The notes under the pieces were generated by a model that made no database searches, was not told the DNA's origin, and was given only the letters and a program-made list of their open reading frames with translations. Of a DNA stretch of 6,042 nt, positions 6,026 to 6,042 are shown piece after piece; the first letter of the stretch is position 1; every line of letters begins with the position of its first letter. The position numbers and the translations under genes are program-made. The stretch comes from DRLZ01 sp036478815 (GTDB lineage: Bacteria > Pseudomonadota > Gammaproteobacteria > Methylococcales > DRLZ01): contig JAZGEP010000351.1 in the NCBI GenBank assembly GCA_036478815.1, forward strand, positions 1-6,042. Reading direction: 5' to 3'.

Positions 6026-6042
6026 TGCGGACTATTGCCCTC

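Overview
The window comes from a bacterial chromosome, most likely a gammaproteobacterium. It carries a GspA/GspB pair of the type II secretion accessory type, and Gram-negative dTDP-rhamnose enzymes whose catalytic residues fall at or near the positions known from the enterobacterial proteins. All five genes are on the minus strand, so transcription runs from high to low coordinates. No genus can be named from the sequence alone.

Layout in the direction of transcription. 5941-6030 holds two REP-like hairpins in opposite orientation. 5744-5936 is a long palindromic element (E3). Then comes a compact operon: rfbA (glucose-1-phosphate thymidylyltransferase), rfbC (dTDP-4-dehydrorhamnose 3,5-epimerase, ATGA overlap with rfbA) and rfbD (dTDP-4-dehydrorhamnose reductase). 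These are three of the four steps from glucose-1-phosphate to dTDP-L-rhamnose, a sugar donor for O-antigen, capsule or exopolysaccharide. The second-step enzyme RfbB is not in the window. A second palindromic element (E2, 3161-3299) abuts the rfbD stop codon. The rest of the gap up to gspA contains a cluster of three small perfect hairpins (3057-3152) that no gene explains. Next is the gspA-gspB operon: GspA is an AAA+ ATPase with one membrane segment and a periplasmic peptidoglycan-binding domain, and GspB is its TonB-like partner with a long Lys/Pro/Gln-rich linker. Together they are expected to help place or assemble the secretin of a type II secretion system in the cell wall. A third palindromic element (E1, 1-153) lies downstream of gspB and may continue past the window edge.

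The genes are ordinary members of known families. The least explained material is intergenic. E1, E2 and E3 form one family of roughly 140-190 bp palindromes. They share a centre of the form GCATAG-NNNN-CTATGTAAC and patches of the arms, yet other stem segments differ between copies while remaining self-complementary within each copy. E2 and E3 lie in opposite orientation on either side of the rfbACD operon. They look like MITE-type or REP-type elements, but I cannot assign a named family.
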